The notes beneath the pieces were generated by a model, which saw nothing but the letters and a program-made list of their open reading frames with translations, made no database searches and was not told the origin of the DNA. Made by a program: the position numbers and the translations under genes. Shown one piece after another: positions 1 through 8,704 of a DNA stretch of 64,000 nt. The stretch comes from Amycolatopsis balhimycina FH 1894 (GTDB lineage: Bacteria > Actinomycetota > Actinomycetes > Mycobacteriales > Pseudonocardiaceae), in NCBI RefSeq assembly GCF_000384295.1, contig NZ_KB913037.1:7813533-7877532 (forward strand). The letters run 5' to 3'. Numbering within the stretch: the stretch's first letter is position 1; each line of letters starts with the position of its first letter.

Positions 1-44
1 ATCGGGTCGCTCACGGACGCCCCGCCGGCCGCGAGCGCGGTCAT
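1..44 (-). CDS. Start of probable cation/acetate symporter (partial)
   Basis: Only the first 14 codons are in the window, reading MTALAAGGASVSDP. The ATG overlaps the TGA of the upstream DUF485 gene as ATGA, so the two are translationally coupled. DUF485 genes in actinobacteria are commonly followed by an ActP-type sodium:solute symporter, and this short N-terminus fits one. The identification rests on context, not on a visible domain. Confidence 0.5.
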   Translation of the reverse strand, partial: MTALAAGGASVSDP

Positions 45-538
45 CGGCGCTCTTTCGGCAGGCCTGCTTTTCGGGGGTCCGGGTGGCGAAGCCCCTGGCC
101 CGAGGCGAAGCCTCGGTTGTCACTGTCCGCGCGGACCCGCAGCTCGGCGACTCGCGGGTCGAGGCGGCGGCGCGCGTAGCGCAGGTAGAGCCACGTGACC
201 AGCGCGGTGCTGACGAACTGGCCGAGGCCCAGCAGGATGGCAACGTTGACTTCGCCGAACACCTTGCGGCTCATGAAGTCGTGCGCGTAGGCGGCCAGCA
301 GCACGTACGTCATGTACCAGGCGAAGAAGGCGAAGCTCATCGGGAAGACGAACCACCGGAACCGGCGGCGCAGGGCGGCGAACTCGGGGCTGGCCTGGAT
401 CGCCGGGTAGTCGGGGCCCGTGCGGGCGGCTGGCTGGCGGTACTGGACGCCGGACGGGCGGTCCCCGGTGAACAGGGCCGGCAGCTGGCCGGTCTCCTCG
501 AGGGCGTTGCCCGTCGCGGGGCGCGCGACGTCGTACAT
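41..538 (-). CDS. DUF485 membrane protein
   Basis: This is a 165-residue small inner-membrane protein. After a soluble N-terminal stretch of about 60 residues there are two hydrophobic helices, one around FVFPMSFAFFAWYMTYVLL and one around ILLGLGQFVSTALVTWLYL, followed by a basic RYARRR turn, as in the DUF485 family. DUF485 proteins are accessory partners of acetate/solute symporters. The start was chosen at MYDV because GGAGG lies about 7 nt upstream; a longer start at 625 is possible. The last 20 or so residues (RGFASGQGLRHPDP) come from an intergenic repeat also found at 47 kb, so the native C-terminus has probably been replaced or extended. Confidence 0.8.
   Translation of the reverse strand: MYDVARPATGNALEETGQLPALFTGDRPSGVQYRQPAARTGPDYPAIQASPEFAALRRRFRWFVFPMSFAFFAWYMTYVLLAAYAHDFMSRKVFGEVNVAILLGLGQFVSTALVTWLYLRYARRRLDPRVAELRVRADSDNRGFASGQGLRHPDPRKAGLPKERR
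66..123 (-). repeat. GC-rich hairpin repeat, copy A (C-terminal-extending)
   Basis: A stretch of about 58 bp is nearly identical to 47013-47071. Both read, on the minus strand, as two GGCTTCGCC/GGCTCCGCC-type hairpins followed by CCCCGAAAAGC. Both copies lie inside the 3' end of a minus-strand CDS and in the same reading frame, encoding RG(F/S)A(S/P)G(Q/R)GLRHP(D/E)P. Confidence 0.75.
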
Positions 539-625
539 GGTGCCTCCGGCAGGTGCCTCCGTGGCGGCGGGCCCGGCACCTGCGGACAGGGCCGCGGGCC
601 GCCCTTGCGGACTGCGAGGGAACAT

Positions 626-1524
626 CGTAACTACGCCGGTTGGCGGGTACCGAAGGCGCCCTTGGCCGTGCCGTCCGGGCCGAAAGGTGGTATTCGTTTT
701 CCTGTCGGCCCCGTCGAATGCGCACCCGGCGGCAAGACTGTGAGCGGAACACCGGCAATGCGAAAAGAATTGTGACGGGATGTCGCCGGAAGCGGTGCGT
801 ACTGCGACGAATGGGTTAGTTGCGCCGTTTGGCCTCTTCGGCTGGTCACGGAGGGTGTCCGAATTCGCTCCCGGGTGGCGGCCATGAGGGTTGCCCAACG
901 CGGGTAAATGGGGGAAGATCCACTGGTCAACGCCGGGTTTCGAAAGAAATCACCGGGTCGGGGCGGGTTGTGGCGCAACGCCACAACATCGGGCACACCT
1001 TGGGACTTGACCCACTCGTTGGAGGTACGGAGGGTAGATCGTCCGAGGGATGCTGCTACGCTTGATGGACTAATCGGGTGACGACCGGATGCTCCTGGCC
1101 CACGCGTCCGGTAACCGGAATTCCCTCTTCGGGCGCGGTGAGGCGGAATGGCATGGCCCGTGTCCGGTCGCGAAAGCACTTTTCGCAGGTCAGCGCCCGG
1201 ATGGGGAACGCAATTGACCGGCCGTGCTCCGGGGGTACGATTCTTTGGCCCAGCTGACCGCAGCGATCGATTGGCACCGATTAAGTTGATCTCGACCCCC
1301 GTGCACAACGCAACTTGCGACATGCACGTGCAGAGTCCCGGGCAGGGGACGGCGAGGTGGTGTTCGCCCGGCGACGGGCGCGTGGACGGCGGGGCAGCCG
1401 GGGACGAGCGCGAGCGCGCGGGAAGCGGCAGGGTGGGGACGGCACGGCCGTCCGCCCGCACGCCGCGAGCCGGGACGCCGCGCCGCCGACGCGGATCCAT
1501 GACGCCGGACAGGGAGTCACTTAC
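626..1524. other. Long intergenic region between DUF485 gene and conservon
   Basis: About 900 bp lie between divergent transcription units. No ORF here has convincing coding character; the apparent ORFs are antisense or out-of-frame high-GC shadows. The stretch must hold the promoters of both flanking units, but no clear -35/-10 pair was identified. The one clear structure is the inverted repeat at 967-987. Confidence 0.5.
967..987. promoter_or_regulatory. Perfect 9-bp inverted repeat, possible operator
   Basis: GTTGTGGCG and CGCCACAAC are separated by CAA. The tight dyad in a long non-coding region resembles a dimeric regulator site. The binding protein and the target gene are unknown. Confidence 0.35.
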
Positions 1525-4500
1525 GTGACCGTTGCAGGAGAAGGTCAGGTGCCCGTCGGGGAACTGCTCGGCCGAGCACCCCGGCGGTCGAAGGGGAAGG
1601 CCCTGTGGCGCGCGCTCGTGCAATGGCGCGACTGGAGCCTGCCCGTCAAGCTTTCGGCCGTCACGGTCGTACCCATCGCCCTCGCGCTGGTGCTCGGCAT
1701 CACCACGATCGCCGCGCAGGTCGGCCGCTCGGACGACTACCAGCGGCTCGACCGGCTCGTCGCGCTCGGCGGCGGGGTGCGCGCGCTCACCGGCGCGCTG
1801 CAGCAGGAGCGCACGGTCACCTCGGCGATGCTGACCGACGGCACCGTCGGCGGCACCCCCGAACTGGCCGCGGCCCGCAAGGCCACGGACACCGCGATCG
1901 GCCCGTTCACCGCCGAGCAGGCCCGGGCGGCCGAAGCCGAGCCCGGCGTGGCCGGGGCGGCGGGCGCGGTCACCGCGCAGGTCGGCAACCTCGCCTTCCT
2001 GCGCCGCCAGGTCGACGGCGGCCAGCTCGGCCCCAGCCAGGCCGTCACGGCGTACGCCGCCCTCACCGGCTCCCTCATCAGCCTCGACACCGCGGCCACC
2101 GCGGGCGCCGGCGACGGCACCCTCGGCGGCACCCCCGCCGGGCTGCACGAACTCCTCGTCGCGGGCGAACAGGTGTCGCTCAGCCAGGCGCTGGTCTCCT
2201 ACGGCATCGGGCGCGCCGGGCTGACGCCGAGCGAGCTCGCCACGCTGCGGGCCGCCGAGCTGCGGCTCGCCGACCGGCTCGTGGACTTCCGGTCCGCGGC
2301 GGGCGACACGCTGCAGCGTGACTTCGCGGCGATCGCCGAGGGCACCCAGGCGCAGAGCCGGGCCCGGATGGTCGAAACGGTGCTGAACGCGCCGGGCGGC
2401 GCGACGGACAACGCGTTCCGCGCGCTGTCCGCCCCCGACTGGAACGCCGCCTCCGCGGCGCTGCGCACGCAGATCGGCCAGGTCGCCGACCGGCTCGGCG
2501 CGTCGGCGGCGCAGCGGTCGGCGGAGCTGGTCGACGAGTCCAGCAGCGGTGCCGGCCTGCTCGCGGTGCTGCTGTTCGCCACGATGGTGCTCGCGGTCGC
2601 GGTCGTCTTCCTCATCACCCGCCAGCTGCTGCGCTCCCTGAAGGTCTTGCGCCGCAGTGCCCTCGACGTCGCCGAGACCGCGCTGCCGGAGGCGGTCCGC
2701 AACATCCAGGAGGGCCGCGCGCAGGGCACCGACGTCCGGCCGGTCCCGGTGCAGACCGACGACGAGATCGGCGAGGTGGCCCGGGCCTTCGACAAGGTGC
2801 ACCACCAGGCGCTGCGGCTGGCGACCGAGCAGGCGGCGATGCGCACCGGCTACGGCAGCGTCTTCGTCAACCTCTCGCGGCGCAGCCAGAGCCTGGTGCA
2901 GCGGCAGCTGCAGCTGATCGAGCAGCTCGAGCGGGACGAAGAGGACGCCGACCAGCTGGCGACGCTGTTCCAGCTCGACCACCTCGCCACCCGGATGCGG
3001 CGCAACAACGAAAACCTCATGGTGCTTTCGGGCGCCGAGCCGGGCCGCCGGTCCGGGAAGCCGGTCGGCACGACCGACATGCTCCGCGCCGCGGTGTCGG
3101 AGATCGAGCAGTACCAGCGGGTCCAGGTCCAGCCGCCGCCCCCGGCCCGGATCGTCGGGTACGCCGCGAGCGACCTGATGCGCCTGGTCGCCGAGCTGCT
3201 GGACAACGCCACCGCGTTCTCCGCGCCGGAGACGTCGGTGACCGTGGCGTCGCGGCTGGGCGAGGACGGCTCGCTCCACATCGACATCCTGGACAAGGGC
3301 ATCGGGATGAACGAGTGCGAGGTCATCGAGGCGAACACCCGGCTGACCGAGGCCGGGTCGGTCGACCTGGTCACCTCGCGCCGGATGGGCCTGTTCGTCG
3401 TCGGCCGGCTGGCCAGCCGGCACCGGATCGGGGTGTCGCTGCACGGCGGCAAGGACATCGTCGGCGTCCGCGCCACCGTCGTGGTCCCGGCGGAGCTGGT
3501 GATGCCGGTGACCGACGGCCCGGTGACCGGCCCGATCGGCGCGGTGCAGCAGCACCCGACCAGTCCCGCGGCCGGCAACCAGCTGCCGCGCCGTCCGGTC
3601 AACGGCAGCACCCGCCCGCGGCCGATGGTGCCCCCGCAGCCGGCGATGGGGGAGGAGCGGTGGCCGTCGGCGAGCGATCTCGCCGGGCTGTCGGGCGGGC
3701 GCGGTCCCGCCGCGCGGCCGCCGTCGGACCTGGAGATCTCCGGGACGGCGCTGTTCGCCCCCCTCCCGAAGGACGGCGACGTCCCGCCGCAGCGTCCCGC
3801 CGTGCCGCCGGTGCCCGCGGTGCTGCCACTGCCCCAGCGGCAGCCGGACCGGCAGCCGGAGCCGCCGCCGCGGGCGGGCGACCTGCCCGCGTGCAAGGAC
3901 CTGTTCTCCGCCAACGAGACCACGCTCAGCGACTGGTGGCAGCAGGCGACGACCGCGGCGCACCCGGCGTCGGCTCCGCCCGCCCCGGCCCCGGACCGCT
4001 CGGAGACGACGCCGATCTTCGACGAGATGCTTTCGGCGTGGTTCCGCGAGGACAAGCCGGCCGCCGAGGAGAAGCCCGCTGCTTCGGAAGCAGAAGCGGC
4101 GACGGACGAGAAGGCCGCGGAAGCCGGGCCGCAGGAGCGGCGCAGCTGGGACTTCGCGAGCGACGAGAACTGGCGCACGGTCCAGGCGGTCACGCAAGCC
4201 GCGCCGACGACGTTCACCGAGGCCGGGCTCCCGCGCCGCCGCCGGGGCGAGCAGCTCCTGCCCGGCAGCGCGATCCCGGCGCCGGTGGCCCCCGAGCCGG
4301 CCCCGGCGGGCCAGGAGCTCCCGGCCCGCGACCCGGCGGACGTCCGCAGCCGGCTCAGCAGCTTCCAGCAGGGCGTGACCCGCGGCCGCCGCCAGACCAG
4401 CCGGCCGGCCAAGCCGCAGGCCCCCCGGACGGCGGTGGGGCAGCCGGGTACTCAGCAGCCCGGCGTGCCCGGGCTGGGCACCAGCCAGACCCCGTTCGAG

Positions 4501-5331
4501 CCGCAGCAGGCCGGTTCCGGCCAGGAGCCGGGCACGCCGGCGCCGGGTGCCGGTCAGGCCGCGGGAGCGTCCGAAGCCTCGCAGCAGGCTGAGACACCTC
4601 AAGGATCGAGCGCTCCTGAGGCATCGCGGACTGCTTCCGCGCAGGAGCCGGACACGCGGGCGCCGGGTGCGGATCAGGCTGCGCCGGAGACGTCCGGGCC
4701 GCCGGAGCAGGAGTCACCTGAGGCCGGTTCGGAGTCCGGTGTCCTGCCCGAGCCCGGCCAGGCCGAGGCGAAGCCCGGCGTCCTGCCGCAGCGCCGGCAG
4801 GCCGAGTCCGGCGTCCTTCCGCGTCGTGGTCAGACCGGTTCCGAGTCCGGTGTCCTGCCCCAGCCGGGCGACGCCGGGTCGCCGAACGGCCCGCACGCCC
4901 CGGATCCCCTCCAGCAGACCTGGTCGGGCCGGCTGCCGGTCGCGGACGGCCGTCCCGCCACCCCGCCGTCCGCGTTGCCCTCCCGCCGGCCCGCCGCTCC
5001 GGAAACCCCCGCGCCGCGCAGCGAAGAGTCCGTGGTGGAGGCCACCGCGGAGTGGAACTTCGGCACGGACGAGGGCTGGCGCGCGGTGCAAGCGGTGTCC
5101 CAGTCGGCACCCGCGACATTCACTTCGGCAGGATTGCCCCGTCGCCGTCGCGGGGAGCAGCTGCTCCCGGGCAGCGCCGGACCGTCCACCGGGGCCACGG
5201 CCCCCCGACCACAACGGGACGCACACGACGTGCGGGGCCGCCTGCGGAGCTTCCAGCAGGGCATCGAGCGCGGACGCCACCGCACCGCACAGGCGGCCGA
5301 GACCAACCACGAGACACTGGAGGGTGAATGA
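1525..5331 (+). CDS. cvnA: Nitrate/nitrite-sensing-type histidine kinase, conservon CvnA
   Basis: A 1268-residue membrane sensor kinase. A first membrane helix lies at about residues 45-68 and an extracytoplasmic NIT-like sensing domain at about 70-340. A second helix (about 345-370) runs into a HAMP-like region, and an LDHLATRMRR dimerisation segment carries the probable phosphoacceptor His. A HATPase domain follows at about 545-665 (ELLDNATAFS, DKGIGM). The GTG start has AGGGAG about 9 nt upstream. The very long Pro/Ala-rich tail carries two copies of a C-terminal module (coding about 4141-4410 and 5053-5290) that share AGLPRRRRGEQLLPGSA and SFQQG..RGR, separated by SGVLP-type repeats. The stop overlaps cvnB as ATGA. 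CvnA proteins signal through the CvnB-D complex at the membrane. Confidence 0.9.
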   Translation: MTVAGEGQVPVGELLGRAPRRSKGKALWRALVQWRDWSLPVKLSAVTVVPIALALVLGITTIAAQVGRSDDYQRLDRLVALGGGVRALTGALQQERTVTSAMLTDGTVGGTPELAAARKATDTAIGPFTAEQARAAEAEPGVAGAAGAVTAQVGNLAFLRRQVDGGQLGPSQAVTAYAALTGSLISLDTAATAGAGDGTLGGTPAGLHELLVAGEQVSLSQALVSYGIGRAGLTPSELATLRAAELRLADRLVDFRSAAGDTLQRDFAAIAEGTQAQSRARMVETVLNAPGGATDNAFRALSAPDWNAASAALRTQIGQVADRLGASAAQRSAELVDESSSGAGLLAVLLFATMVLAVAVVFLITRQLLRSLKVLRRSALDVAETALPEAVRNIQEGRAQGTDVRPVPVQTDDEIGEVARAFDKVHHQALRLATEQAAMRTGYGSVFVNLSRRSQSLVQRQLQLIEQLERDEEDADQLATLFQLDHLATRMRRNNENLMVLSGAEPGRRSGKPVGTTDMLRAAVSEIEQYQRVQVQPPPPARIVGYAASDLMRLVAELLDNATAFSAPETSVTVASRLGEDGSLHIDILDKGIGMNECEVIEANTRLTEAGSVDLVTSRRMGLFVVGRLASRHRIGVSLHGGKDIVGVRATVVVPAELVMPVTDGPVTGPIGAVQQHPTSPAAGNQLPRRPVNGSTRPRPMVPPQPAMGEERWPSASDLAGLSGGRGPAARPPSDLEISGTALFAPLPKDGDVPPQRPAVPPVPAVLPLPQRQPDRQPEPPPRAGDLPACKDLFSANETTLSDWWQQATTAAHPASAPPAPAPDRSETTPIFDEMLSAWFREDKPAAEEKPAASEAEAATDEKAAEAGPQERRSWDFASDENWRTVQAVTQAAPTTFTEAGLPRRRRGEQLLPGSAIPAPVAPEPAPAGQELPARDPADVRSRLSSFQQGVTRGRRQTSRPAKPQAPRTAVGQPGTQQPGVPGLGTSQTPFEPQQAGSGQEPGTPAPGAGQAAGASEASQQAETPQGSSAPEASRTASAQEPDTRAPGADQAAPETSGPPEQESPEAGSESGVLPEPGQAEAKPGVLPQRRQAESGVLPRRGQTGSESGVLPQPGDAGSPNGPHAPDPLQQTWSGRLPVADGRPATPPSALPSRRPAAPETPAPRSEESVVEATAEWNFGTDEGWRAVQAVSQSAPATFTSAGLPRRRRGEQLLPGSAGPSTGATAPRPQRDAHDVRGRLRSFQQGIERGRHRTAQAAETNHETLEGE

Positions 5332-5780
5332 CCTCGCCGAGTAACGCTCAGCCGACGCAGAATCAGTTCGGCTGGCTGGTGAACGACTTCGCGGAGCGGG
5401 TGCCGGGTGTGGCGCACGCCGTGGTCGTCTCGGCGGACGGCCTGCTGCTGACCGCGTCGAACCGGCTTCCGCTGGACCGGGCCGACCAGCTCGCCGCGGT
5501 GGCTTCGGGCCTGGTCAGTCTCACCCAGGGCGCCGCCCGCTGCTTCGAGGCCGGGGCGGTCAACGAGACCGTCGTCGAGATGGAGCTGGGCATCATGGTG
5601 CTGATGTCGATCAGCGACGGTTCGTGCCTGGCCGTGCTCGCCGCCCCCAACTGCGACATCGGCCAGGTCGCCTACGAGATGACGATGCTCGTCGACCGGG
5701 TCGGCCAGATCCTGACCCCGGAGCTGCGCGCCCAGCTGCAGGGATCGGGTGGGTCGCTGATCGGTGAACCGGTGGGATGA
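5328..5780 (+). CDS. cvnB: Roadblock/LC7 protein, conservon CvnB
   Basis: A 150-residue roadblock/LC7 fold protein. It starts LVNDFAERVPGVAHAVVVSADGLLL and has the conserved LPLDRADQLAAVASGL segment. In conservons this small protein acts with the CvnD GTPase, in the manner of a GTPase regulator, at the CvnA kinase. It overlaps cvnA by 4 bp (ATGA) and cvnC follows after 7 nt, so it belongs to one four-gene operon. Confidence 0.92.
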   Translation: MTSPSNAQPTQNQFGWLVNDFAERVPGVAHAVVVSADGLLLTASNRLPLDRADQLAAVASGLVSLTQGAARCFEAGAVNETVVEMELGIMVLMSISDGSCLAVLAAPNCDIGQVAYEMTMLVDRVGQILTPELRAQLQGSGGSLIGEPVG

Positions 5781-5787
5781 TGGCGCG

Positions 5788-6510
5788 ATGAGCACGGGGT
5801 CCGGATCTTTCGGTGAGCCACCGGAGACGGCGCACGACGCCGCCTTCGGTCAGCGGGACGACGGCACGTTCGCCGACGTCCTCAACGGCTTCACCCTGGA
5901 TTCCGGCCGTGCCCGCCGGAAGCGCAAGAAGAGCAAGGAGTCCCCGCCACCCCCGGCCGCCGGTGCGTACCCGGCCGCGGAACCGCCGGCGTCCGCGCCG
6001 TCGGCCGACCAAGGAGATCGTGTGACCTCTTTAGTCTCGCCACCCGGCAGTACCGACTCCGACGGTCCCCGGCCAGGGGGATTGTTCGACCCGGGCCCGC
6101 CCAGCGGCGAGTTCGTGATGCCCGCGGTGTTCGAGCAGCCGGCCGCGCTGGAGGACCAGACGGCGATCGTCCGGCCGTACGCGCTGACCGGCGGGCGAAC
6201 CCGGGCCAATTATGCCCTGGAGCTGGAGACACTGATCTCCGCGAAGGACTACGCTGCCACCGGTGGCTTCCCCGAGGTGGCCGCGGAGCAGATCGAGTGC
6301 GTCTCGATCATGGAAGAGTGCCGGACCCCGCGTTCGGTCGCCGAGATCGTGGCGGCCCTGCGGGTGCCTCTGGGCGTGGCCCGGGTGCTGATCAGCGACG
6401 CGGCCGACGCGGGGCTGGTCACGGTGCACAAGACGGTTACGGGCAATGACGGCGCCGAGGCACATCTGGTGTTGATGGAAAGGGTTTTGAGTGGACTCCG
6501 TCGGCTTTAA
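5788..6510 (+). CDS. cvnC: DUF742 protein, conservon CvnC
   Basis: A 240-residue protein with a disordered Pro-rich, Lys/Arg-rich N-terminal half of about 100 residues. A C-terminal DUF742 domain follows, with VRPYALTGGRTRANYALELETLIS near its start, then a winged-helix-like segment (RTPRSVAEIVAALRVPLGVARVLISD). DUF742 proteins are the CvnC components of conservons. The start MSTGSG at 5788 was preferred to an in-frame GTG at 5764 that overlaps cvnB. The gene overlaps cvnD by 20 bp. Confidence 0.9.
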   Translation: MSTGSGSFGEPPETAHDAAFGQRDDGTFADVLNGFTLDSGRARRKRKKSKESPPPPAAGAYPAAEPPASAPSADQGDRVTSLVSPPGSTDSDGPRPGGLFDPGPPSGEFVMPAVFEQPAALEDQTAIVRPYALTGGRTRANYALELETLISAKDYAATGGFPEVAAEQIECVSIMEECRTPRSVAEIVAALRVPLGVARVLISDAADAGLVTVHKTVTGNDGAEAHLVLMERVLSGLRRL

Positions 6511-7102
6511 GGCACCGCGGGACACCGCGCCCCCCACCATGACTTCCGCCAAGATCGTGGTGGCGGGCGGGTTCGGTGCGGGGAAGACGACGTTCGTCGG
6601 GTCGGTGTCGGAGATCGTGCCGCTGACCACCGAGGCGATGATGACCGACGCCAGCGTCGGCGTCGACAACCTCGACCACACCCCGAACAAGTCGACGACA
6701 ACGGTGGCGATGGACTTCGGCCGGGTGTCGCTGGACGCGGACCTGATCCTCTACCTGTTCGGCACGCCCGGGCAGCAGCGGTTCTGGTTCATGTGGGACG
6801 ACCTGGTCCGCGGCGCCATCGGGGCGGTGGTGCTGGCCGACACGCGCCGGCTGGCCGACTCGTTCGCCCCGATCGACTTCTTCGAAGACCGGGGCCTGCC
6901 GTACATCGTCGGGGTCAACACGTTCGATGGTGTGCTGGAGCACGACATCAACGACGTCCGAGAGGCGCTGTCGATCGACCCGAACATCCCGATCGTCCGT
7001 TGTGACGCGCGGGACCGCGAGTCGACGAAGCAGACGTTGATCACGCTGGTCGAGTACGCGATGCGGCAGTGGATCGCGCTGCGGGCGGCCAACGCGCGCT
7101 GA
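6491..7102 (+). CDS. cvnD: Small GTPase, conservon CvnD
   Basis: A 203-residue Ras-like GTPase of the ATP/GTP-binding family found in conservons. It has a P-loop GGFGAGKTT near residue 26, a G3 motif GTPGQQRF near residue 77 and a G4-like VGVNTFDG. The GTG start at 6491 has GGAAAGGG upstream and overlaps cvnC; an internal ATG at 6539 (MTSAK) is the alternative. CvnD is expected to cycle between GDP and GTP under CvnB control. The gene ends the operon, just before a strong hairpin. Confidence 0.92.
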   Translation: MDSVGFKAPRDTAPPTMTSAKIVVAGGFGAGKTTFVGSVSEIVPLTTEAMMTDASVGVDNLDHTPNKSTTTVAMDFGRVSLDADLILYLFGTPGQQRFWFMWDDLVRGAIGAVVLADTRRLADSFAPIDFFEDRGLPYIVGVNTFDGVLEHDINDVREALSIDPNIPIVRCDARDRESTKQTLITLVEYAMRQWIALRAANAR

Positions 7103-7110
7103 CGCCGTCT

Positions 7111-7133
7111 GGGCCCGGGGATCGCCCGGGCCC
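7111..7133. terminator. Hairpin terminator after cvnD
   Basis: GGGCCCGGG and CCCGGGCCC form a perfect 9-bp stem around a 5-nt loop, 8 nt past the cvnD stop. There is no T tract, as is usual in high-GC actinobacteria. It could serve both cvnD and the facing DUF899 operon. Confidence 0.6.
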
Positions 7134-7141
7134 GGCGCCGC

Positions 7142-7250
7142 TCACGCGCGGCGGAAGCGCAGCAGCACGGCCTGTCCGTCGAACGTGCGCGACTCCACCA
7201 GCTCCAGGCCGAGCCGCGCGGTGCCCTGGACGCAGCCGTCGATTTCTTCA
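7142..7250 (-). pseudogene. Possible C-terminal remnant of a reductase-like gene
   Basis: Directly after the DUF899 stop, another minus-strand frame reads with good coding character and ends LGLELVESRTFDGQAVLLR plus FRRA and a stop. This pattern resembles the C-terminus of RibD/dihydrofolate-reductase-like proteins (LxLVESRxFxxGxVLLRY). There is no start codon and no upstream body, so it looks like a leftover 3' end. The family guess is weak. Confidence 0.3.
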
Positions 7251-7907
7251 GTACTCGTCGTGCCGCCGCCACCAGGAGCTCGGCGCGTCGTCGCCGCGGC
7301 TCTCCTCTTCCCACGCCTCCTGGCGGCCCAGCGGCGTGATGTCGAGGTAGCGGTGTGACGCGAGGAACATCTCGCCGCCGCGGCCGGAGGTGAAGTACGT
7401 CCGGTAGACGTCGTCGCCGTCGCGGAGGAAGACGCTGACGCCGAAGCCCCGGCCGACCCCGCAGTCCTCGGTGAAGCCGGTGCCGTGCGCGGACACCCAC
7501 GGCACGTCCCAGCCCATCCGGGTCCGGTACCGCCCGATCTCGCCGAGGGTGGCGGGCGCGACGACCGTGAGCGTGACGTCCCGGGCGTGCAGGTGCGCCA
7601 GGTGCGGCAGGTTGTCGACGATCAGCGAGCAGCCGGGGCAGCCCGCGTCGTCGCCCGGGTGCAGCATGAAGTGGTAGACGATCAGCTGGCGGCGGCCGTC
7701 GAACAGGTCGAGCAGGCTCTTCTTCCCGTCGGCCGAATCGAACTCGTACGGCTTGGTGAAGGGCACCATCGGCAGCCGGCGGCGTTCCGCGGCGAGGTGG
7801 TCGGCCGCCTTCATGTGCGCCTTCTCCTTGGCGAGCAGCGCGTCGCGCGCGGCCTGCCACTCTTCCGGCGAAACGACCTCGGGCAGGGTGTGCGGGGTGG
7901 CGGTCAT
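7248..7907 (-). CDS. DUF899 thioredoxin-like protein
   Basis: A 219-residue DUF899 family protein with a thioredoxin-like fold. It has the N-terminal LPEVVSPEEWQAARDALLAKEK signature, the central LDLFDGRRQLIVYHFMLHPG segment, and a redox-type GCPGC pair. The function is unknown, possibly disulfide or peroxide related. Its ATG overlaps the TGA of the SRPBCC gene (ATGA). It is third in an ArsR-SRPBCC-DUF899 operon. Confidence 0.88.
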   Translation of the reverse strand: MTATPHTLPEVVSPEEWQAARDALLAKEKAHMKAADHLAAERRRLPMVPFTKPYEFDSADGKKSLLDLFDGRRQLIVYHFMLHPGDDAGCPGCSLIVDNLPHLAHLHARDVTLTVVAPATLGEIGRYRTRMGWDVPWVSAHGTGFTEDCGVGRGFGVSVFLRDGDDVYRTYFTSGRGGEMFLASHRYLDITPLGRQEAWEEESRGDDAPSSWWRRHDEY

Positions 7908-8344
7908 CGGTCGTCCTTTCCTCGGATGAAGCCGGTCAGGTCGTCGAAGCTGGAGGTCCAGCCCTCGTGGTGGCCGTCGCGGTCCGCGACGGTGGGGAAG
8001 CCGGTCTGGACGAAGGTCATCTCGGTCTTGCCGCCGAGGTCGGCGAAGTCGATCGTCACGACGGTCTCGGTGCGCAGGTCGCCTTCGGTGTCCCAGGCGA
8101 AGGTGAACACCAGCCGTTCGGGCGCGCTGACCTCGCGGTAGACGCCGTGCATCCAGTGCTCGTCGCCCTCGGGGGAGCGGATGCACGCCCGCCAGGCGCC
8201 GCCGGGCCGGGTGGCGAGGGTGACCGCCGCGCCGGTGTAGCCGTGCGGCCCCAGCCAGCTCGCCAGCTGGCCGGGGTCGGTCCACGCGGCGAAGACGAGC
8301 TCGCGCGGGGCGTCGAACACGCGCGTGATGGCCAGCTCAGGCAT
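7904..8344 (-). CDS. SRPBCC (AHSA1-like) domain protein
   Basis: A 146-residue START-like protein of the activator-of-Hsp90-ATPase C-terminal family. Markers are ITRVFDAPRELVFAAWTDP at the start, the WLGPHGYT loop, GEVSAPERLVFTF-type strands, and a C-terminal HHEGWTSSFDDLTGFI. These small ligand-binding folds are often encoded with ArsR regulators, as here (8-bp overlap upstream). The ligand is unknown. Confidence 0.9.
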   Translation of the reverse strand: MPELAITRVFDAPRELVFAAWTDPGQLASWLGPHGYTGAAVTLATRPGGAWRACIRSPEGDEHWMHGVYREVSAPERLVFTFAWDTEGDLRTETVVTIDFADLGGKTEMTFVQTGFPTVADRDGHHEGWTSSFDDLTGFIRGKDDR

Positions 8345-8672
8345 CGCCGGGGCCCCCGGTCAGGGTCCGCAGGTGCTCCTCGAGGCGGTCGAACCCGTCG
8401 TCCCAGAACCGGCGGTAGGCCGCGACCCAGCCGGCGACGTCTTCGAGGGGTTTCGCCTCCAGCCGGCAGGGCCGCCACTGACGGGTGCGGCCGCGGGTGA
8501 TCAGCCCGGCCTGTTCCAGCACCTTCAGGTGCCGGGAAACCGCGGGCAGGCTCATCGGGAGCGGTTCGGCGAGCTCGTTCACCGTCGCTTCGCCCGCGGA
8601 CAGGCGGGCGAGGATGGCGCGCCGGGTGGGGTCGGCGAGGGCCGAGAACGTCCGGCTCAGCGTGTCCGTCAT
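8337..8672 (-). CDS. ArsR-family transcriptional regulator
   Basis: A 111-residue winged-helix repressor. It shows FSALADPTRRAILARLSAGE at the start, then an HTH with VNELAEPLPMSLPAVSRHLKVL and the wing. It lacks obvious metal-binding cysteines and belongs to the non-metal group that precedes SRPBCC genes. It heads the operon and probably represses itself through the palindrome 17 bp upstream of its start. Confidence 0.92.
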   Translation of the reverse strand: MTDTLSRTFSALADPTRRAILARLSAGEATVNELAEPLPMSLPAVSRHLKVLEQAGLITRGRTRQWRPCRLEAKPLEDVAGWVAAYRRFWDDGFDRLEEHLRTLTGGPGDA

Positions 8673-8688
8673 TTCACCATCCTGTTAA

Positions 8689-8704
8689 TTAACGTAGTCG
8701 TTAA
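8689..8704. promoter_or_regulatory. Probable ArsR operator
   Basis: TTAACG-tagt-CGTTAA is a perfect inverted repeat in an AT-rich patch that stands out against the GC-rich surroundings. It lies 17 bp upstream of the arsR start and in the gap shared with icmF. Confidence 0.6.

Noticed and set aside
631..4602. Minus-strand open frame of 1323 codons opposite cvnA
   Set aside because: It is antisense to a clear sensor kinase, and its composition is the Arg/Ala/Gly-rich shadow typical of high-GC DNA.
7142..7247. A separate small gene after DUF899
   Set aside because: There is no start codon or RBS in the frame, so it is listed only as a possible remnant.
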